A stretch of DNA of 64,000 nt, from the NCBI GenBank assembly GCA_949752795.1, contig OX457057.1:157519980-157583979 (forward strand), written 5' to 3'. The DNA is from Hyperoodon ampullatus (taxonomy: Eukaryota; Chordata; Mammalia; Artiodactyla; Ziphiidae). Of this stretch, positions 1 through 11,800 are shown piece by piece. A model generated the notes under the pieces. That model was not told the origin of the DNA. It saw nothing but the letters and a program-made list of their open reading frames with translations, and ran no database searches. Made by a program: the position numbers and the translations under genes. Position 1 is the stretch's first letter, and each line of letters starts with the position of its first letter.

Positions 1-889
1 TTAGCTGTTTACTGGCAATATGTTTTGTTTTGTTGCACTCCTGGAAGAAAATAACACTAGAGTATTGAAATTGTGAGGTGAAGTCAGCATTTTTAAGAAA
101 GAAAAAGCAGGGCACAGCCCTGTATATCAATGCAAAAGTTTAGACACTTTGGACCTCTGTGTTAGAAAGTGCATTAACATTTCTAAAAGATAAAATAGCA
201 GAATAATTTATTTTTTCTCCTTCTTCAATGAACATTTGGTATTAGTGCCAATTATAGGGGATGAACAGAAGTGGTAAATGTCCTTCTCTATGGATTACGG
301 TGAAATTATGATTCATTTGTTTATTGATAACATCACTTAAGATCACCTGGAAATTTGGTAACATAGCACTGGCTATTTTTTATGGAAATATCTCAGCTGC
401 TTTGAGTTTTGACTTTCATACTTCTAGGAGTCATAGGGAGAGAAGAAAGCAAGCAAGAAGTAAAAACTGTGGGCATTTTTTTCCTGATGTCTAATTTTAA
501 TATGTCAAAATGTTCTTGATAAAATCAGCCCCTCTCTTTTCCCCTCACTCCTTGACTGCTTCATGTCCAGAGGTTGATGTAACGGTTCAGGACCTGAGTG
601 AAATGTGATTTCTTAACTTGATCATCTAGGCATTTGGAATCTGCTGACTGCCAAAATTCCAGTGATAATTTGGCTTGTGTTAAAAAGCCACTAAATATGG
701 AAATTATTTCGTCTACTTCTTATCTTCCCCTTTTGCTTAACTAGGTACTCAACTAGTGGTTTGCTCATCTCTTCCCTTCTAAGACCCAAGAGCCACACCT
801 TAACCCCACCTCTCTGAGACCTCTCATTCCCTTTTCTAGTTTATTTCCCATTTAAACAGACTTCAATGAATCCCCTTTTAGTCTCTGAA
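1..889. other. AT-rich non-coding stretch, nothing assigned
   Basis: No open frame of note and no repeat I can name. It may hold unrecognised old repeats or host intergenic/intronic DNA. Confidence 0.5.
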
Positions 890-1349
890 AGAATTTGTGC
901 TTTTTTTTTAATTTAACATCTTTATTGGAGTACAATTGCTTTACAATGTTGTGTTAGTTTCTGCTGTATAACAAACTGAATCAGCTATACGTATACATAT
1001 ATTCCTATATCCCCTCCCTCTTGCGTCTCCCTCCACCCTCCTTATCCCACCCCTCTAGGTGGTCACAAAGCACCCAGCTGATCTCCCTGTGCTATGCGGC
1101 TGCTTCCCACTTATTAGTGAGGTGGACCAACCTAGTGCGTCATACAGAGTGAAGTAAGTCAGAAAGAGAAAAACAAATACCGTATGCTAACACATATCTA
1201 TGGAATCTAAAACAAACAAACAAGCAAAAAAACGGTTCTCATGAACCTAGGGGCAGGACAGAAATAAAGATGCAGATGTAGAGAATGGACTTGAGGACAC
1301 GGGGAGGGGGAAGGATAAGATGGGATGAAGTGAGAGAATTTGTGCTTTT
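890..1349 (-). mobile_element. Short young L1 with 5' inversion (twin priming) and TSD
   Basis: The 15-bp TSD AGAATTTGTGCTTTT is at 890-904 and again at 1335-1349. After the left copy comes poly-T, then an antisense L1 3' UTR (CATCTTTATTGGAGTACAAT onward) to about 1113. The rest, about 1120-1334, is L1 3' UTR in the opposite (sense) orientation (CATACAGAGTGAAGTAAGTC onward). An antisense 3' end joined to a sense upstream piece within one TSD pair is the usual outcome of twin-primed reverse transcription. The insertion is on the minus strand. It is non-coding and too short to be active. Confidence 0.9.
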
Positions 1350-2229
1350 AACTTGATGCCAAATGATGAAACTTAATGTCACCAGCTTTCTTTTTTAATG
1401 TTCACTTCTCATTCCTTATTGTAGTTTGATATTGTTATTCAACTACTGTAAATAAATGCTAATTAACAAAATGTCAATTGATTTTCAAAGCAGCTGCAGA
1501 TGGCTTTTACTTTTCCAAAAATAGTTTCACTTTTATCAGCAACAGATGAAGAACCAACACGTCTGACAACACAGTGATCCATTATGGCTCCAACATATGC
1601 ATTTTAAATGAGGCTCAATACAATGTCTATTGAATGATATATTTTAATTGATTTATTAATGACTTATGGGATGGATTCTAAATATAGTTAAAATGTATTT
1701 TTTAAAAGAGTCACACAAAAAAGGAAGAATAGCAATGGGCATTTGAACAGATTTACATAGAATTGTCTCATATTTTCCTCATTTTGAGGCATTTTGCAAT
1801 GCAAGTATAGGCTCAAAAACAAAGGACCAAGAAATAATTGGGACCAAGTAAATGTTTGCAGAATAAATAAGGAAACTCCATCTCTACACAACAGGAAGAA
1901 ACTCACTAAATTAGAGAAATTTAGAAGTTAGCAGAGATTAACATGAAGCTTGATAACAAAGCTTAGGAAACTATGTCTTCCCAGACATTGAACTAGAAGC
2001 CCACATCTCAAGAAACATGTGACAGATACATTCTCTTATTGAAGGTCTGGGCATATTCAGAAGCATCAACAACGTAGGGTTAACCCTAAAGTAATGAAGG
2101 CATAAGACATTTAAGTGGTGTTGGAAGAAGATTCTAATGTATCTGAGAAGGAATCTAGAGCCTAATTTTCTTGTACCGACAAAAGAAGAAAGATGAAAGC
2201 AGAGAGATAAAAATTTTATGTTTCTATTA
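1350..2229. other. AT-rich non-coding stretch, nothing assigned
   Basis: No convincing coding sequence or repeat recognised. The interval 1460-1680 has few signs of repeat ancestry and could be single-copy DNA. Confidence 0.45.
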
Positions 2230-2790
2230 TAGGAAGCTTATCCTACTTCTGACTATAATGGAGTATCTCACAACAGATCAAGTCTCCTGTTGAAAACACC
2301 TAGAAAGTCCATATAAAAGCACAAAATACACATTTTTATAAGACATCAAAGAGCAGCCAAAATATCCAGGACTCGAGGAGTCAAGATCCCAGAAGGAGAG
2401 AAACTCATTAAGGTAAGGCCAATATTCTCTGTGCCATGTTCAGGGGATTTGCCAATTTTTGGCACAGAAAGAAAAGCTGAGAATTGGACAGAAGGTAGAT
2501 GCTAAGAGGCAGAGAATCCATCAGAGCTTTCAGCAGTCTTACGCAACCAGGGAGACAAAAGGTGGAGTTCAGGACTACCTGGGGAGATGGCACCTGAGGC
2601 CAAGATCTCCTGAGATAAGAGAGGTGTAGAGGATCCTCTGGTGTTCATCTAGAGGCATTTGTCACATTCTTAAGGTGTACAAGCAAGAGGCTAAAAAGTC
2701 AAGCAGAAAGCAGGTTAAAAACAAAAAGCAGTTTGGAGCAGTCTCAGGAGGTTGAGGAGATAAAAACTGAAGCTCAGGGTCTGCTCAGGA
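2230..2790 (+). mobile_element. Probable HAL1 (half-L1) 5' part
   Basis: Purine-rich sequence resembles the 5' region of HAL1 elements: a CAACAGATCAAG...TAAAAGCACAAAA block, then GAGAAAGGCTGA-like and AGATCTCCTGAGATAAGAGAGG blocks. It lies on the same strand as, and upstream of, the ORF1-like relic at 3540-4615, so I read the two as one element split by a later insertion. Recognised from memory of the family; not aligned. Confidence 0.5.
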
Positions 2791-3539
2791 GGACTTCTCA
2801 TGTTCCAGAATCAGGCTCATCTGCCTGACGTGCAGCAAGCCAAAAGCTGAGATGCTGAGGTTTGCAACAGAGAAAAGCTTTCTTCATGAGGCAGCCAAGT
2901 GAGGAGACAGGACAACAAACCTAAAATCTGCCTCCCTGAAGGTGAGGGGCTTGGAATATTTATGTGATAAAGAAGCAGGATGGTCTGAGGTGTGCTGAGG
3001 AAAGGTGATTGCAGGGAAGAAAAAGGTGAGGTAATCATTCTGTGCAGGCACAGCTAAGATACATGCTTCTTCATGGGATGCATATTCAGGAAATGGCAGT
3101 GTTAGCATGTTCTGAGGGTGAAGTTTTGGTCCCTCTGACACCAAAAGGTCATGAATCGGATACTCACACATGCCCAGTTGACGGGTTGGTGGTCCCAACC
3201 AGTCTTAACTGGCTGGAGCTTGAACTGGACACAGCTGACTCCAAGTTCTTGAAAAACAACTTGGGCAAACATCTTATTGTTTAGGCTGCATGACGCTTGG
3301 AGGATATGTAAGTTTTTGTAAAAACAATTGCAGTGAGCTTGAAAATTGAAGGCAGGTTACAGTTTATTATTTATTAAGCAAGTTATAGTTTAATGGATGT
3401 AACTGATGTCTACCCTCGGTTTCACCAGTAAATACCATAGGTTCTCAGTTGATATGCCAGAGGTATGTAAAGACTAACAGAGACTACAAGTTGCTTGCTA
3501 CTATAGCTGTCTGCCAGAGGACAGGATAAATTTCCTTTG
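2791..3539. other. Unassigned insert between the two HAL1 parts, possibly an LTR
   Basis: The segment does not resemble either flanking HAL1 part. It contains a block running from TGACGTGCAGCAAGCC to a TTATTGTTTAGGCTGCA stretch near 3270. Its composition and lack of coding sequence would fit an old solo LTR, but I found no clear terminal TG...CA pair with matching TSDs. Open frames here are short and match no known protein. Confidence 0.3.
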
Positions 3540-4615
3540 GAGAAAGATAACATCATCCTGAACATCTACAATTTTTCATAAACAATGTTGTACAGTCAAT
3601 AAAGTATAACTAGACGTACCAAGAAACGGAATTCTAAACAAAATCTGACAATAGAAACAGATCCATAGTTAACCTAGATATTAAGATTATGAGACATAGA
3701 TTTTTAAAAAACCTGATTAATATATTCAAGAAAAATAGATGTCAAGAGGGAGAATTTCACTAAAGAATTAAAGTCTATAAAAGCATCAATGGAATTTCTA
3801 CAACTGAAGAACGTAATAACTGAAATTAGGATCTAAATAGAAGGTTTAATCATACATTGGACATAACAAAGGAGGATTTGTTAACTGGATGATAAATCAG
3901 TTAAAATATTCAGATTGAAGGACGGAGAGCAAAAGGTTGAAAAATGAAGAAAGTCACATAAAAAATATGTAGAACATGGAGAAAAGATCCAACGTACATA
4001 AAACGAGTCACAGAAGAAATGGAGAGAGATAATAGTGCAGAAGCAATATATGAAAAAAATAATAGCTGAGATTTTCCCCCCAAAACTAATGAAAGATATC
4101 AAAGAAGCGCTACTAATTCCAAGCTGGATAAGAACAAAAGAACTCACAATTAGGCTCATGATTGTAAAATTTCTGCAAACCAAAGTCTTAAGAGCATCCG
4201 GAGAAAACTGACTCATTACCTTTAAAGGAAAATCAATCAGACTTATAACTATTTCCTCAAAAGAGAAATAAAAGCCAGAAGACAATGCAACAATGTCTCC
4301 AAGGTGCAAAGGAAAAAACAAAGATGTCAACCTGGGAATTGATTACCCCGTGAAAATATTTTTCAAATGTGAAAGTGAAATAAATGTTTTTCTAGACAAA
4401 TAAAAACACAGAATTCATCACCGGGAGACCCACACTAAGAGAAATGCTAAAGGGAATTCTTTGGACAGGAGGAAAGTTATACCAGAAATCCCAAAAGGAA
4501 TGAAGAGCAATAGGAAGAATAGATGGTAAATACAATGCATATTGACAGTTTGTGGGGCTTAAAATATACAGAGAATTACAATTCATGAAAACTATAATAC
4601 AGAATTAGGACAGGG
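3540..4615 (+). mobile_element. HAL1/L1M ORF1-region relic
   Basis: Decayed sequence in the order of an L1-type ORF1: a coiled-coil-coding A-rich part (3700-4000), a middle part with AACTCACAATTAGGCTCATGATTG, and a 3' part with AATTCATCACCGGGAGACCC...CTAAGAGAAATGCTAAAGG, which corresponds to the ORF1 C-terminus. Frames are broken by many stops. No ORF2-like reverse transcriptase follows, as expected for HAL1, which carries only ORF1. Transcriptionally and biochemically dead. Confidence 0.65.
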
Positions 4616-5319
4616 GTATTGTTTGGACTGTAGTCTATTATTAGAAGCCAAAGAAACTTAATCCTATTGATTTGGTCAAGTCTTTGTGATCCCTGTGAAG
4701 GTATCTGGGCAGAGTTCAGCCACAGTGAAGTGAGTTACAAAAGGGGTCAGAGGACCTTGGGAACATCAGGCTAAGGGCAGTGTCCAGGGCTGTTTGACTA
4801 CAGGATTACATAGCCCTCTCTCTGAACAGTGGGACTACCAGTGGATCGAACACTCTCATGGATAGATTTTTAAATAATTTTAGATGAAGAAATATTATAT
4901 TAACACTTTTTTCATTGCTTTTTTCTCAATTACCAAATTTGTTTATGTTTGATTATTAAACACAAGGGCCCTTTGATGGGTAGCAGGCTGTCCTTTATTC
5001 ATTTCATTATCTAGAACAAACTGAAACTAAAGGTAAGAACTTGAATTCCATTGTGGCAGATCAAGTGAATTTGATTACAAGACCAAAATTCCTAGATAGG
5101 ACAAAGGGATCAATGTTTTTGTGAGCCAATGGGGAGTTTATTGTTACTAGGCAGAATGGGGCTCCAAAACTGGATTAAAAATGATCAGTTTAAGGTGGGC
5201 AAGAGAAGAAGATGAGGTTTCCGCTCTCCCTTAGCAATATAACTATGTATTACTACAAAGTTGGCCATGTACTGAAAAGTTAGTGGGACTTCCAATCCAA
5301 AAAAATAAACATCACTTTT
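4616..5319. other. Non-coding stretch, nothing assigned
   Basis: Mixed composition without a recognisable gene. 4960-5230 could be an old LTR fragment, but I cannot support a family. Confidence 0.4.
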
Positions 5320-6260
5320 GAGCACTTGCTAATTGTGGAGTATTGGGCACCTCTTTTTCAAATATGGGGCTACTAATATCTGATTCTCTTTTAGTATGTC
5401 TAATCTGTTATTAAAAACTTCTATTAAGTTTTAAATCTTTGGTTGTTTCACTTTCCCTTTTTAGATATTCAATTGGTTCTTTAAAGAAAAATTTATGCTG
5501 TCATTTCTATGGTTTTCTGCTATCAAGCTTGTTCTTTTTTTTTTTCTTTAAAAACAGTAAATACTCTTGCTCTCTAACCTGTCTCTGATAACTCTAATAG
5601 CTAAAGTATTGGCAAATCTGTTTTTAGTTGACATCCTGATGCTTTAATTGTTGGCTAGTTTTCTTGACTATATGCTAGGTTCTTGTGCTTGGAAAACAGT
5701 TTGTAGGAGTAATTCAAGGCCCAGGATAAATTACATGTATCTTCTTCCAGATATGATTTATATTTTCTTCGGAAAGATGTCTGGAGGAACTATCACCTTA
5801 AACCAAGTTCAAGGCTTGAGGGTCCTTGAGCTACCTGAGGATGTGAAAACTACCTGCTTACTTGCAGGAAGGGTGCTTCACTTCTGGCTTTCTTTTACCC
5901 CAGAGGTTATTCCTTTGAGGTTCAAGTTTACTGTAGTGGTGATTTCTTAGTAGATTTTCTAGCTTGTACAGGCCCGAGGCTTTCATTTCTCTCCTGATCA
6001 CCCCATAAAGTCACCAAAAGGAAAGTTCAATTTTGCCAGGATCAGCACATATTATTATCAGGGCAAAGTTTGTTTCTGTGCTTGCTTAATATTTTGTCTC
6101 CATTTAGGTCTGGTAGTTGCTTCCTACTCTGTTAGCTCTTGGGTGCTTTTAGGTTGATGCATTTTGTATTTTCAGTTGTTTTCCATAGGATAATTGGTTT
6201 GGATAACCTACCTGCTATTCCCAGAAACTGGAAGTTCAAGATAATAAATAATCTGCATTA
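5320..6260 (-). mobile_element. Probable old L1M 3' end, antisense
   Basis: T-rich sequence resembling the 3' UTR of L1ME/L1MC-type elements read backwards (CTTTAAAAACAGTAAATACTC, TGTCTCTGATAACTCTAATA, GCTTCACTTCTGGCTTTCTTTTACC). The open frame at 5648-5950 is an accident of this relic and matches no known protein. A related 3' end lies at 35.6-37.5 kb. Confidence 0.45.
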
Positions 6261-6500
6261 TGTTGATATTACCTCACAGAATTTGCAGTTCAAGTAGATA
6301 ATATGTACTTTCTAAGCTGAAAATAGCTGTTAAATTGTCAGTTATTAATTGTTAGAAAGTAAAAGGAAGAAACCCAGTTATTGTGTGCTGGCTACCATCT
6401 CATGTGGGGATGTGTCATCCCCTCAGAGCAGCTTTGGTTTTGCAAGCTCCCACTCACTGTTTAGCCAAAGAAGAAAATTTATTAGGGCTTTGCTATGAAG

Positions 6501-6732
6501 CAGAGGTCAGCAAACTATGACCTATGAGCCAAATCTGGTCTGTGGTTTGTTTTTAAAAATAAAGTTTTATTGGAACACAGACACGCTCATTTATTCATGT
6601 ACTGGGTGTGGCTGCTTCTGTGTTAACAAGGGCAGAGTTGAACAGTTGAAACAGAACCTGCATGGCCCAGGAAACATACAATATTTACTCTCTGGCCCCT
6701 ACAGAAAACACACATAGCCAACGACTGCCATA
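6501..6732. mobile_element. hAT-type non-autonomous DNA transposon (MITE)
   Basis: The left end CAGAGGTCAGCAAACTATG and the right end ...AGCCAACGACTGCC are degenerate inverted terminal repeats of the CAGGGGTCGGCAAACT hAT group. The interior keeps the family's typical AATAAAGTTTTATTGGAACAC and TATTTACTCTCTGGCCC blocks. No transposase. I could not see a clean 8-bp TSD. The exact MER family is not assigned. Confidence 0.75.
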
Positions 6733-8669
6733 AAGTATTATTCTGCCCAGGTCTTGCCTGACTAGTTTATGTGCTGGGAGCAAGTCAATTATTTTCTGCA
6801 TTATTTTCATGCATTTTTTAAATACTAGAAGCTTGGACTTGGTATGATAGACTCCTCAGTCACACTGAAAAATTTAAATGGGAAATAGCAATAATGAGCA
6901 AAATAAGACTATCTTTAAGTAGCAACATGGTCATTAAATCATTACTCTTAAACAGCTTAGAAAAACTTTTCTTTTTCCTGCACAGATATTAGTTCACATA
7001 GTTTCTGCTTTTTTAGAGAATGTTTCACTTACAAAGTCAAGCTCTTCATGTTTTCATTAACCTGTGCTTCTTGGGGCTATGTGATGGAGAGAAGGCTTAG
7101 AGGAAATGGAAATTCACAAGCAGCAAAGAAAGATGAATCCAGGCACCAATCATTTGCGATGGAGGGGGGTTTAGCAGATACACAGCTCTCTCCCTCTACA
7201 CTGGACTAGTGGGGTTTGTGGGGCAGAGTGAACCAGCAGGGGTTGACGCCAAAGAGCAGTATACTTTCTGAGATAATTCCTGCTTCTCAGGAGTAATGAT
7301 AGAGACCTTAGCACAAAGATCAGAGAAAAAGAAACTGGAAGAGGAAGTTACGTTCAAAGCTCAGTACGTGTCTTTTTGCTCAGCACCAGCTCTAATTAAC
7401 AGATCCCCTGTTTCTGTGTGTGATGTCAGTTAAGCTACTGTTCTGGCTCCCAACTGCGCATGGGCCTTCTTTACGCAAATGGTGATGATGCCATTCATGC
7501 TATCTTGTTAAGACTGCATCATTGTCTCTCTGCAGAATTTTGGTTTAACAGCAAAATACCACTGAGTCTAGAAGATGGCCAGGTTGAAATGCATCTTTCT
7601 GAGATTAATCAGGAGTCATGAAAAATGCACTAGTCCCATGGTGAAAGTGTGTTGCCAAATTAAAAACAAGGAACACAGTAATTTCCCCTGACCCAGAGCC
7701 CTGTTGGACAGATGTCTTCCAAGATGTGAAGGAGAGCATGTAACAAGCACGGGATCCAGGAGTGAGGAATAAAGAAATAATGAAATCATTTCCTTATAGA
7801 AAATCAGCTGCCTTACGTGCATGCCATTTTGCTTATTAATCCATCTGAAATTCCCTGGGGCTTTGGAGCTGGCTCTTTGCCTATGGCTGAATCTGTAACT
7901 CTGTGACAATTAACTGTAATAACCATGAGAAAGACCCTTCTAAATCACCGCCAGGTTCTGGGCTGCCAAAAGCCGCCTGCACCTGGGTGGCTGGCTAACA
8001 GCACCCCCATTTTACTCCATTTTTCATGTGGAATCCACTGCTCTCTGTCTTCGCTGGGGAGCCAAGACGGCTCTAAATTTCCTTCTGTGATGTGGCGTGG
8101 TAGGAAAGGAGAAGCTGCAGCCACGGAAGGGGGGTATGTGGGAAAAGCTAAGGGGGTCTCTTCTCTAAGACCAGGACACAAAAAGCCCCTCTGTTCCCGA
8201 CCACCTGGGCTCATCATGCTCGTTATGTGACAACGCAAGGGTTGACTGGACAGTCAGAGGACCCAGGAGGGTCAGAGAAGGGAGTTCCTCTGTGGCCAGG
8301 TCCTGGTGGCCCGGTGGAAACTGTGTGAGGCTGCTGGTAATTTTCCGGGCTCTCAGCATGCTCCACGGTGACCCTCGCACAAGCACAATGGCCACGTGGC
8401 CAGGGAGCCAGGTGGGCTCTATTCTAGGCAAAGGCAAGAAGGGACGACAGAGTCTGGATTTGCTTGGCCCCTTAGTCTTGTTGCTGGCCCTCTGTCTTCC
8501 AGTGCCGGATTTACCTTTCAGCGGTCCTCAAAGGGAGGGCTCATCCCAGCTGGGTCCCCTGGAAGCTGTAGATTTGCTGATTTGCACCCTTCTTGTGCAT
8601 ATTTTTATGTGGGCTGGGAAAACAGATGGCTCCATCCAAGTTGCTGAAAACCCAGATGGTTATTGCTGC
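6733..8669. other. Non-coding stretch without recognised repeats; GC rises after 7.9 kb
   Basis: About 1.9 kb with no repeat I recognise. From 7900 to 8600 GC content is higher and several overlapping frames of 90-130 codons are open on both strands. None shows a known domain, and opposed open frames in GC-richer DNA are expected by chance. It may be single-copy host DNA. Confidence 0.4.
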
Positions 8670-8745
8670 ACTAGAATGACCTGAGTTTGGGGATCTGAGT
8701 TTTCCCTGCCAGAGCCTTGGGCAAGTTAGGAAATATGTCAGTCTT
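8670..8745 (+). repeat. MIR fragment
   Basis: Keeps the MIR core order: CTGAGTTTTCCCTGCCAG, then AGCCTTGGGCAAGTTAGGAA, matching the tRNA-related and central parts of MIR. Short and diverged. Confidence 0.45.
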
Positions 8746-8897
8746 TGAATTCGAGCACAGACGGATGACGTCTGAATCGCTGTACCCCACCCTCTTCTGT
8801 GTGCTATGGGGAATACAGGAATGGTGACATTCAGCATAGTACATGACAGCTGGCACCCCTGCTCCCTTACATCCTTTTTTTTTGAATTAGGCAGGTT

Positions 8898-9128
8898 AAA
8901 AATAAATTCAAACAGGGCTTCCCTGGTGGCGCAGTGGTTGAGAGTCCGCCTGTCGATGCAGGGGACACGGGTTCGTGTCCCGGTCCGGGAAGATCCCACA
9001 TGCCGTGGAGCGGCTGGACCCGTGAGCCATGGCCACTGAGCCTGCGTGTCCGGAGCCTGTGCTCCGCAATGGGAGAGGCCACAGCATACCACACACAAAA
9101 AATAAATAAATAAAAATAAATTCAAACA
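8898..9128 (+). mobile_element. CHR-type tRNA-derived SINE with 17-bp TSD
   Basis: The TSD AAAAATAAATTCAAACA is at 8898-8914 and 9112-9128. The body (8915-9111) begins GGGCTTCCCTGGTGGCGCAG, has a pol III A box in the head and a B box in GGGTTCGTGTCCC, and ends in an (AAAT)n tail. Compared with the other copies here it lacks about 20 bp before the tail (the ACAGTGAGAGGCC block). The family is typical of cetaceans. Short open frames on both strands here are SINE artefacts. Confidence 0.95.
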
Positions 9129-9251
9129 AACAAACCAACAACAGAGTCATCTTTTCTTCTCTCCCACTTTTTAAATCAAGCCTGCACCCCGCCCCACATT
9201 CTAGGTAATGATGAAATAGACTTTCATAAAGGAAATTCAGAAATAATTTCA

Positions 9252-9310
9252 AGCCAACATTTATTGAGCACCTATTTTATTCAAGCCAGGTGTTGGAAAT
9301 ACCACATTGA
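9252..9310 (-). repeat. L2 3'-end fragment
   Basis: CCAACATTTATTGAGCACCTATTTTATTC... is the reverse complement of the L2 3' end (TGCCTGGCACATAGTAGGCGCTCAATAAATG-like). It is followed by a T-run near 9320. Confidence 0.5.
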
Positions 9311-9594
9311 ATAATACATGTTTTTTTTTTTTCCCTAAGCAAAGGGAGGGTGTAGAGCAGGGAAGAGATCCTTGGATGCATCAGAGGTTCTGCTTCCCAA
9401 AGTAGGTGATGGGGTTATTCCTGCAGTCATGGCCATGGCATGGCAACAGCGAAGCATCTTGACTCAAGGTGACCTTGGGCTGGGATTTCAAAAACAGTGC
9501 AGGCAGTTGAGGTGATGCAGCTCTAAAAACAGAGTTGTCTCCTTTTTAGCAAAGATTGTGCCAAATGGAAACCCTCTGTAGAAACCCTTAAGGT

Positions 9595-9725
9595 GCACAT
9601 TTGCCTTTTCAGCCACTTTCATGATAATCACTCACCATTGAAATAATATGTGTAAGGTGCTAAGTAGAGTATCACAAACATGGCGAGTGCTCAATACATG
9701 TTAGTTACCAGCATTGTCACCGATA
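9595..9725 (+). repeat. MIR 3' part
   Basis: TGTAAGGTGCTAAGTAGAG...GAGTGCTCAATACATGTTAG matches the MIR 3' half (gcttagcacagtgcc...gctcaataaatg). Confidence 0.6.
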
Positions 9726-10409
9726 GCAAAAGATCCTTTTTGGATGCCAAGGATGGCAGAATAGTCTACAAAACTAATCCAGAGGGGATCTTTCTCCCCA
9801 TCTCTGCCAGTTGGGAGGTTGATTTGCCTTGTTGTATTATTACTTCATTTATAACTCTTATCTTCTTCTGCCAGTTTTTCCTCGTACCATTGGGGCCATT
9901 GGAGTGGTAATGCTGGCAGGGTCCTGGCTGCAGGCTGCATCTGGCTTTACTGGTCCAAATCCTCAAATTTAGATTGCTGATCCCACAAGTGTGAACCTCT
10001 TGGCTCCATGTCTGGGTCTCTCTACTTTCAGTTAGACAGGAAACCAAGGCTGGGCAAACCTCCAAGGTTTCAGATAGGCCTTCTGTTCAGATAAGCTTCC
10101 AAGGATGTTTCTGCTTGGGAACAGTAACAGCTCAAGTTCTTTCCTGGGTTTTAACTTGTGCCTCTGTGACATACCAACAGATTTAGAACTGACGTTATAA
10201 TTGGAGTCAAAATGCCCACATGTGACTTGAATTAAACAGACCTCCATGGATCAGAGATGCAAGGCTAACTAATCTCAGGGTGTTAGGCTGGAATTTTCTG
10301 GGAGGCACCAAGCAATCTACCCTGTGAGAGATAAGTCTTTGGCCTATGTGCTTATTTTTAACGGAGTTCAGCTCATGTTGGGATACAAAGCAGTTTCCTC
10401 AGGTCTTAG
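9726..10409. other. Non-coding stretch, nothing assigned
   Basis: Short frames on both strands without recognisable domains; no repeat identified. Confidence 0.4.
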
Positions 10410-10640
10410 AGAAGTAGCACAGTAGGGTAGGAAAATGGGCTTTAGCCTCATTCTGTCCTGAGTTCAAACCCCTTCTCCATCCCCTAGTAGATGTGACCAA
10501 GTCATTTAATTTCTCTGATCCTCAGTTTCTGGCACGTTTCTCATAGGGTTCTTGTGAGGGTCAAATCAAGTCTGTGGTGAATGACCAGAACATAATAAAT
10601 GCTCCATAGATGGTGGATATTGTTTCTAAAGCCACAAGGA
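10410..10640 (+). repeat. MIR, nearly complete
   Basis: In order: tRNA-related part (GAAAATGGGCTTTAGCCTCA...GAGTTCAAACCCC), central part (TGTGACCAAGTCATTTAAT, TCTCTGATCCTCAGTTTC), and 3' part (ATAGGGTTCTTGTGAGGGTCAA, AATAAATGCTCC). Confidence 0.8.
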
Positions 10641-11559
10641 GAGGAGATTGCTATGGTACAAATTTATTTTAGAAGTTCAAAAAAAAATAATGTTAATAAA
10701 AATAATGAAATTATTAGAAATAGGCTAGTTTGCTCAAGAGAACAAATTCTTTCAGACATTCTCATTATACTTGATTCTTTCCAGATCTTTCATATTGGTT
10801 ACCCAGGCTTAAGAATTTGCCAGTGTCCCCTAGAAGCAATATATTAGGGAAAAGTTCTCCCAAGTGTCGGTAAAATTAATAATAGTGTTTTCCAGCTCAA
10901 TTTGGAAGAATGAATAAAGCCCTGGGGAAAGGAAGTTCTTATTTTACCTTTGCAATCAACTCAGATTTATCAAAAACATGGGGAAAAACTAACAATCAAA
11001 AAAGGGATAACTACTATGCACAAATCAACAAAGAGAGAAATTCAGCCTTTGCGTCCTTTGAAAACAGGGCAGGGATCCTAAGCAGACATGGAGATCTCTT
11101 CATTCAGGTTTAGATTCACTTAAATGTGTGAGGTTGAAGTATCTATGAAGATTTGTTCAGCGAAGGATCTTTGAGCACCTGCTACGTGCACACCATTGAA
11201 GGCTGATCACACAGAAAGAGGGTGTGTCTCAGGTCAGGTTTGAACTTGAGGGGCTGTAAAGTGAGGCATGTACAGCTAAGAATCTGAAAGTCAAGATTCA
11301 AAATTGCTCCATTCCTAGAAGCACTGCACGCCCAGACTCTTTGGGCTGGTTCTCTCCAAAATGTGCCCTTGGGCCATCTCTCACCCATTCTTTCACCTCT
11401 CCTTGCCTTATTAGAGTTCTTCAATTTGATTTTCATTTATCAGTTATCTGAGAAATGGCTCTCACAATATAATTCATGGGACTCCGATTGGTAACACCAG
11501 TTCCTTAAAGTTTAAATGTTCATACTTGAAGTCAGATAATAACAATACATTTTCTCCAG
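10641..11559. other. Non-coding stretch, nothing assigned
   Basis: AT-rich; small open frames only. No gene or named repeat seen. Confidence 0.4.
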
Positions 11560-11800
11560 ATATAATTGCTTGCTTGATCCTATGCTTTCAAATCCCATGC
11601 AATTTGCTCCTTGAAGCATTATTAATCTACTCCACCTTTTCCCTCATTCCCCAATACTCTACAAGGTCCTACCTCTTCCTGTCAAAATTTTGTATCTTGT
11701 CTTAAGCTCCTGATTTTAGGAGTATTACCATAAACCATAGCTAAAATAAAATTTTAAAAATTTATTAAACTATTACTCTATTCTCCCCACCAGTTTAGCT
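11560..11800 (+). repeat. L2-like fragment, related to 12815-13035
   Basis: Contains CTTTCAAATCCCATGCAATTTG, CCTACCTCTTCCTGTCAAAATTT and ATTACCATAAACCATAG, in the same order as a block inside the L2 copy at 12.6-13.1 kb. Either a second diverged L2 copy or part of a local duplication. Confidence 0.45.

Noticed and set aside
8292..8684. Possible secreted or membrane protein gene in a GC-richer stretch
   Set aside because: Overlapping frames are open on both strands. No domain, no clear promoter, splice or polyadenylation context.
8915..9050. tRNA gene
   Set aside because: A and B boxes are present, but they belong to the tRNA-derived SINE head; no cloverleaf or mature tRNA end, and the same unit recurs six times with tails.
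8541..9125. 194-codon open frame, minus strand
   Set aside because: Much of it is the CHR SINE read backwards, joined to flanking DNA. The same SINE-derived peptide pattern appears at the other SINE copies.
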